A stretch of DNA of 64,000 nt from Trifolium pratense (taxonomy: Eukaryota; Streptophyta; Magnoliopsida; Fabales; Fabaceae), in assembly GCF_020283565.1 (NCBI RefSeq), contig NC_060060.1, positions 65,147,257 to 65,211,256 of the forward strand, in the 5' to 3' direction. Shown one piece after another: positions 60,378 through 64,000 of the stretch. Within the stretch, counting starts at the first letter, position 1. Every line of letters begins with the position of its first letter. The position numbers and the translations under genes are program-made. The notes under the pieces are model-generated. The model saw nothing but the letters and a program-made list of their open reading frames with translations. It searched no databases and was not told where the DNA came from.

Positions 60378-62069
60378 CAAACATAATGCTACTAAATCAT
60401 TAGACTAAAAGTAATTACAAAGTTATACTAATCTGAGACTAACTATAATAGTGAGCAAAACAGACCTCCACCGCCAACAACTACGGGAACACAGCCGATA
60501 TCACGCCATTTTGCACAGCTGCACCATTTTCGACAGCTGCAGCAGCACCATTGAAAGTTATAGATAATCTTCACAAACATAATGCTACTAAATCATTAGA
60601 CTAAAAGTAATTACAAAGTTATACTAATATGGGACTAACTATAATAGTGAGCAAAACAGACCTCCACCGCCAACAACGACGGGCAACACAGCCGGAATCA
60701 CGCCATTTTGCACAGCAGCACCATTTTCGACAGCTGCGGCAGCACCATTCAAAGTTATACATAATCTTTACAAACATAATGCTACTAAATCATTAGACTA
60801 AAAGTTATTACAAAGTTATACTAATATGGGACTAACTATAATAGTGAGCAAAACAGACCTCCACCGCCAACAACGACGGGCAACACAGCCGAAATCACGT
60901 CATTTTGCACAGCAGCACCATTTTCGACAACTGCGGCAGCACCATTCAAAGTTATACATAATCTTCACAAACATAATGCTACTAAATCATTAGATTAAAA
61001 GTAATTACAAAGTTATACTAATCTGGGACTAACTATAATAGTGAGCAAAACAGACCTCCACCGCCAACAACGACGGGCAACACAGCCGAAATCACGCAAT
61101 TTTGCACAGCAGCACAATTTTCGACAGCTGCAGCAGCACCATTCAAAGTTATACATAATCTTCATAAACATAATACTACTAAATCATTAGACTAAAAGTA
61201 GTTACAAAGTTATACTAATCTGGGACTAACTATAATAGTGAGCAAAACAGACCTCCACCGCCAACAACGACGGGCAACACAGCCGGAATCACTCCATATT
61301 GCACAGCAGCACCATTTTCGACGGCTGCAGCAGCACCATTGAAAGTTATAGATAATCTTCACAAACATAATGCTACTAAATCATTAGACTAAAAGTAATT
61401 ACAAAGTTATACTAATCTGGGACCAACTATAATAGTGAGCAAAACAGACCTCCACCGCCAACAACGACGGGCAACACAGCCGGAATCACGCCATTTTGCA
61501 CAACAGCACCATTTTCGACAACTGCAGCAGCACCATTCAAAGTTATACATAATCTTCACAAACATAATGCTACTAAATCATTAGACTAAAAGTAATTACA
61601 AAGTTATACTAATCTGGGACTAACTATAATAGTGAGCAAAACAGACCTCCACCGCCAACAACGACGGGCAACACAGCCGGAATCACGCCATTTTGCACAG
61701 CAGCACCATTTTCGACAGCTGCGGCAGCACCATTCAAAGTTATACATAATCTTTACAAACATAATGCTACTAAATCATTAGACTAAAAGTTATTACAAAG
61801 TTATACTAATATGGGACTAACTATAATAGTGAGCAAAACAGACCTCCACCGCCAACAACGACGGGCAACACAGCCGAAATCACGTTATTTTGCACAGCAG
61901 CACCATTTTCGACAACTGCGGCAGCACCATTCAAAGTTATACATAATCTTCACAAACATAATGCTACTAAATCATTAGACTAAAAGTAATTACAAAGTTA
62001 TACTAATCTGGGACTAACTATAATAGTGAGCAAAACAGACCTCCACCGCCAACAACGACGGGCAACACA
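60378..62069. repeat. 197-bp satellite array, part 2 (about 8.6 units to the gap)
   Basis: Continues the same array after the LTR element. Unit order is variant X (ACTACGGGAACACAGCC, at 60478), then D, E, A, B, C, D, E and A. This is the same order and near-identical sequence as the stretch starting at about 49585. The array runs into the run of Ns, so its true length is unknown. Confidence 0.95.
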
Positions 62070-62569
62070 NNNNNNNNNNNNNNNNNNNNNNNNNNNNNNN
62101 NNNNNNNNNNNNNNNNNNNNNNNNNNNNNNNNNNNNNNNNNNNNNNNNNNNNNNNNNNNNNNNNNNNNNNNNNNNNNNNNNNNNNNNNNNNNNNNNNNNN
62201 NNNNNNNNNNNNNNNNNNNNNNNNNNNNNNNNNNNNNNNNNNNNNNNNNNNNNNNNNNNNNNNNNNNNNNNNNNNNNNNNNNNNNNNNNNNNNNNNNNNN
62301 NNNNNNNNNNNNNNNNNNNNNNNNNNNNNNNNNNNNNNNNNNNNNNNNNNNNNNNNNNNNNNNNNNNNNNNNNNNNNNNNNNNNNNNNNNNNNNNNNNNN
62401 NNNNNNNNNNNNNNNNNNNNNNNNNNNNNNNNNNNNNNNNNNNNNNNNNNNNNNNNNNNNNNNNNNNNNNNNNNNNNNNNNNNNNNNNNNNNNNNNNNNN
62501 NNNNNNNNNNNNNNNNNNNNNNNNNNNNNNNNNNNNNNNNNNNNNNNNNNNNNNNNNNNNNNNNNNNNN
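62070..62569. other. Assembly gap of 500 N
   Basis: Exactly 500 Ns, a conventional placeholder, replace sequence at the right end of the satellite. Frames that cross it are artefacts. Confidence 0.99.
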
Positions 62570-63818
62570 CGATGCACCCTAAAAAAGAGGGTCCATATTA
62601 GAGGTTATTATCCACAGCTAATTCTTTTTAGTGTTGGGATTTTTTCATTAAAAATTTAATTATAAAGCAGATTTTTGCTAGGGATGTATTCTCCATTCTT
62701 TCTATTAATTAGAAGAATTTTTTTGATTTGAAAGTTGAACCCAACATTGATTAAAAATATGTAGTTAGCACTTGGCAGAAGGAAAAGCTTATTGTTGCAA
62801 AACCATGATTTAGGGGATATAAGGATGATTTTGAGGCATCGAAGTGATTGTTTAGAGAAAAATCTCAGTTTCAATACAAGACAAAAGTAATGATATTTTC
62901 CTCTCTTTAAAACAATACTTTTTTTTTTACGGATACAACAATACTTTTATACCTTTTTGAATACCATTTTCCTAATCTATATTAGTCTTTTTTTTGTCGT
63001 GAGACATTGCTTCGTAACCATCATCATTTCGCTTTAGCAACACTCAGCGAAACATGCGTGAAAACTTTAAACTTCAAATGCAATATTAGTATATTACTCA
63101 CAGAAAATGTCAATAATATATTTTTTTCATGTACTCTAACTTGAGAAATCAAGAAACTGATCTTATTAGTATTCAATAAGAAAGCAAACGATCGGATTGG
63201 TGTGTGTTTGCTGGTTGTCATAATATTTTTAAAGTTTTGCAGGAATTACAGTTGACGAGTTTTCAAGTGTGTAAAATTTGATCCATACTCACAAGTCAAA
63301 TATGTGAAATGAGTGCTTTCCGGTGAAATGCCCAATTACTACTCACTACTTTTCTATACTAAAAAAATAGAAATGTTAAGCTTACATCGTCGAACACAGT
63401 CTGTTCATTGAGGTATGCGGACTACATACAAAAACGCGTACACATTCTGTTCATTGAGGTACACAGCACAAAAATAGCAAGCATAGTGCAAACCAACCAT
63501 GCCCCAACTCCCTGCTTATTAGTGATGCCAATACAACCATGGGTGAACTTAGGGCGGCGAAGTAAATGTTTTTAACTGTGGATTTTTTACTCACCTGATA
63601 AATGTATTTTGCAAATTGCAAATAAAACAAAAAAAAAAAATATCATAAATACAACAAGTACAAGGGGATGAAAGCACCAATTGTTAAATAAGTGTCGGAG
63701 TAGACACTTCATTTTGTAGGAATTGGTTAAAAACCATGACAAGTAAAAATATATTTTTCATTTCGATATATATTTTTACCAAGCAACCTAATATTATGTG
63801 TTAACATTTGGCACATAC
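62570..63818. other. Unique intergenic DNA / SufD gene 3' flank
   Basis: No satellite sequence remains after the gap. No gene is seen up to the SufD exon. Frames at 62656-62874 and 63024-63221 show no features. The part next to 63818 is the probable 3' UTR of the minus-strand SufD gene. Confidence 0.4.
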
Positions 63819-64000
63819 CTATAATGGTGCTAATTTAGGAGATGGATCCAATAAACTTTTAATCTGACTTCGTACTCTATCTCTAACAGAAGAATAAGGA
63901 AACTTATCTATCACTTCCCCTCCAAAGGCAAAAATTAGAACCCTTCTAGCTGTTGCTGAATCAATGCCACGTGCTTGGAAATACAGGAGTTGGCTCTGTT
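63819..64000 (-). CDS. SUFD: SufD (ABCI7)-like Fe-S assembly protein, last exon, partial
   Basis: On the minus strand the final 59 codons and a TAG stop are visible (63821-63819). They begin QSQLLYFQARGIDSATARR, continue LIFAFGGEVIDKFP and end DPSPKLAPL. The LxYFQARGID..TARR..I.AF..EVI pattern is the C-terminal helix region of SufB/SufD proteins, and the plant plastid SufD (ABCI7/NAP6) version fits best. SufD forms the SufBCD scaffold that builds Fe-S clusters in chloroplasts. The rest of the gene lies beyond the window, so targeting peptide and exon count cannot be seen. SufB is the main alternative, but its usual tail differs. Confidence 0.85.
   Translation of the reverse strand, partial: QSQLLYFQARGIDSATARRVLIFAFGGEVIDKFPYSSVRDRVRSQIKSLLDPSPKLAPL

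Noticed and set aside
62014..62601. Two long frames over the gap
   Set aside because: They consist of Ns and are artefacts.

Overview
The window is nuclear DNA from a flowering plant. It is AT-rich, its genes contain introns, and it is full of plant transposons (hAT, Mutator-like, PIF/Harbinger and Stowaway MITEs, tRNA-derived SINEs, Helitrons, LINEs and an LTR element). Protein and repeat style suggest a temperate legume of the Medicago, Trifolium or pea type, but that assignment is my inference. About 3 kb of 64 kb is protein-coding gene sequence.

Recognised genes, left to right: (1) an intronless gene for mitochondrial cysteine desulfurase NFS1 (1566-2942, +); (2) a three-exon EPFL2-like secreted peptide gene (12291-13020, -); (3) a small single-exon CLE signalling peptide gene (17567-17770, -) that is easy to miss; (4) a three-exon HD-Zip class II transcription factor of the HAT22/HAT9 type (28473-29942, -); (5) the last exon of a SufD-like plastid Fe-S assembly protein that runs off the right edge (63819-64000, -). 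NFS1 and SufD are both Fe-S cluster assembly proteins but act in different organelles, and nothing indicates joint regulation. The EPFL, CLE and HD-Zip genes are developmental regulators, each isolated in repeat-rich DNA.

Intergenic space holds many transposons whose ends can be read with exact target-site duplications (TSDs): an inverted-repeat element with TG...CA ends (3527-4975), a SINE (6362-6551), a hAT MITE carrying a 41-bp minisatellite (14854-15805), further hAT MITEs (21805-22449, 25613-26042), Mutator-like MITEs (19050-19383, 35139-35867), Harbinger-type MITEs (26091-26481, 26829-27161) and a Stowaway (25404-25528). Decayed retroelement coding remnants lie at 5735-6150 (reverse transcriptase) and 16397-16760 (RNase H). 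A 4.25-kb non-autonomous Helitron (33126-37374) contains nested retroposons, one of which contains a MITE. A 5'-truncated LINE with a 400-codon open frame lies at 41575-42922.

The right third is the most striking part. A 197-bp tandem satellite begins near 44586 and runs to a 500-N assembly gap at 62070, with multi-unit higher-order structure. It is interrupted once by an 8.1-kb LTR retrotransposon (52250-60372) with two 2459-bp LTRs that look identical, a tRNA-iMet primer site, a polypurine tract and a 5-bp TSD, but no gag-pol. This is a LARD-like non-autonomous element that moved recently. Each satellite unit, read on the minus strand, has a GC-rich exon-like block followed by AT-rich sequence, which suggests the array may have grown from a gene or transposon segment.
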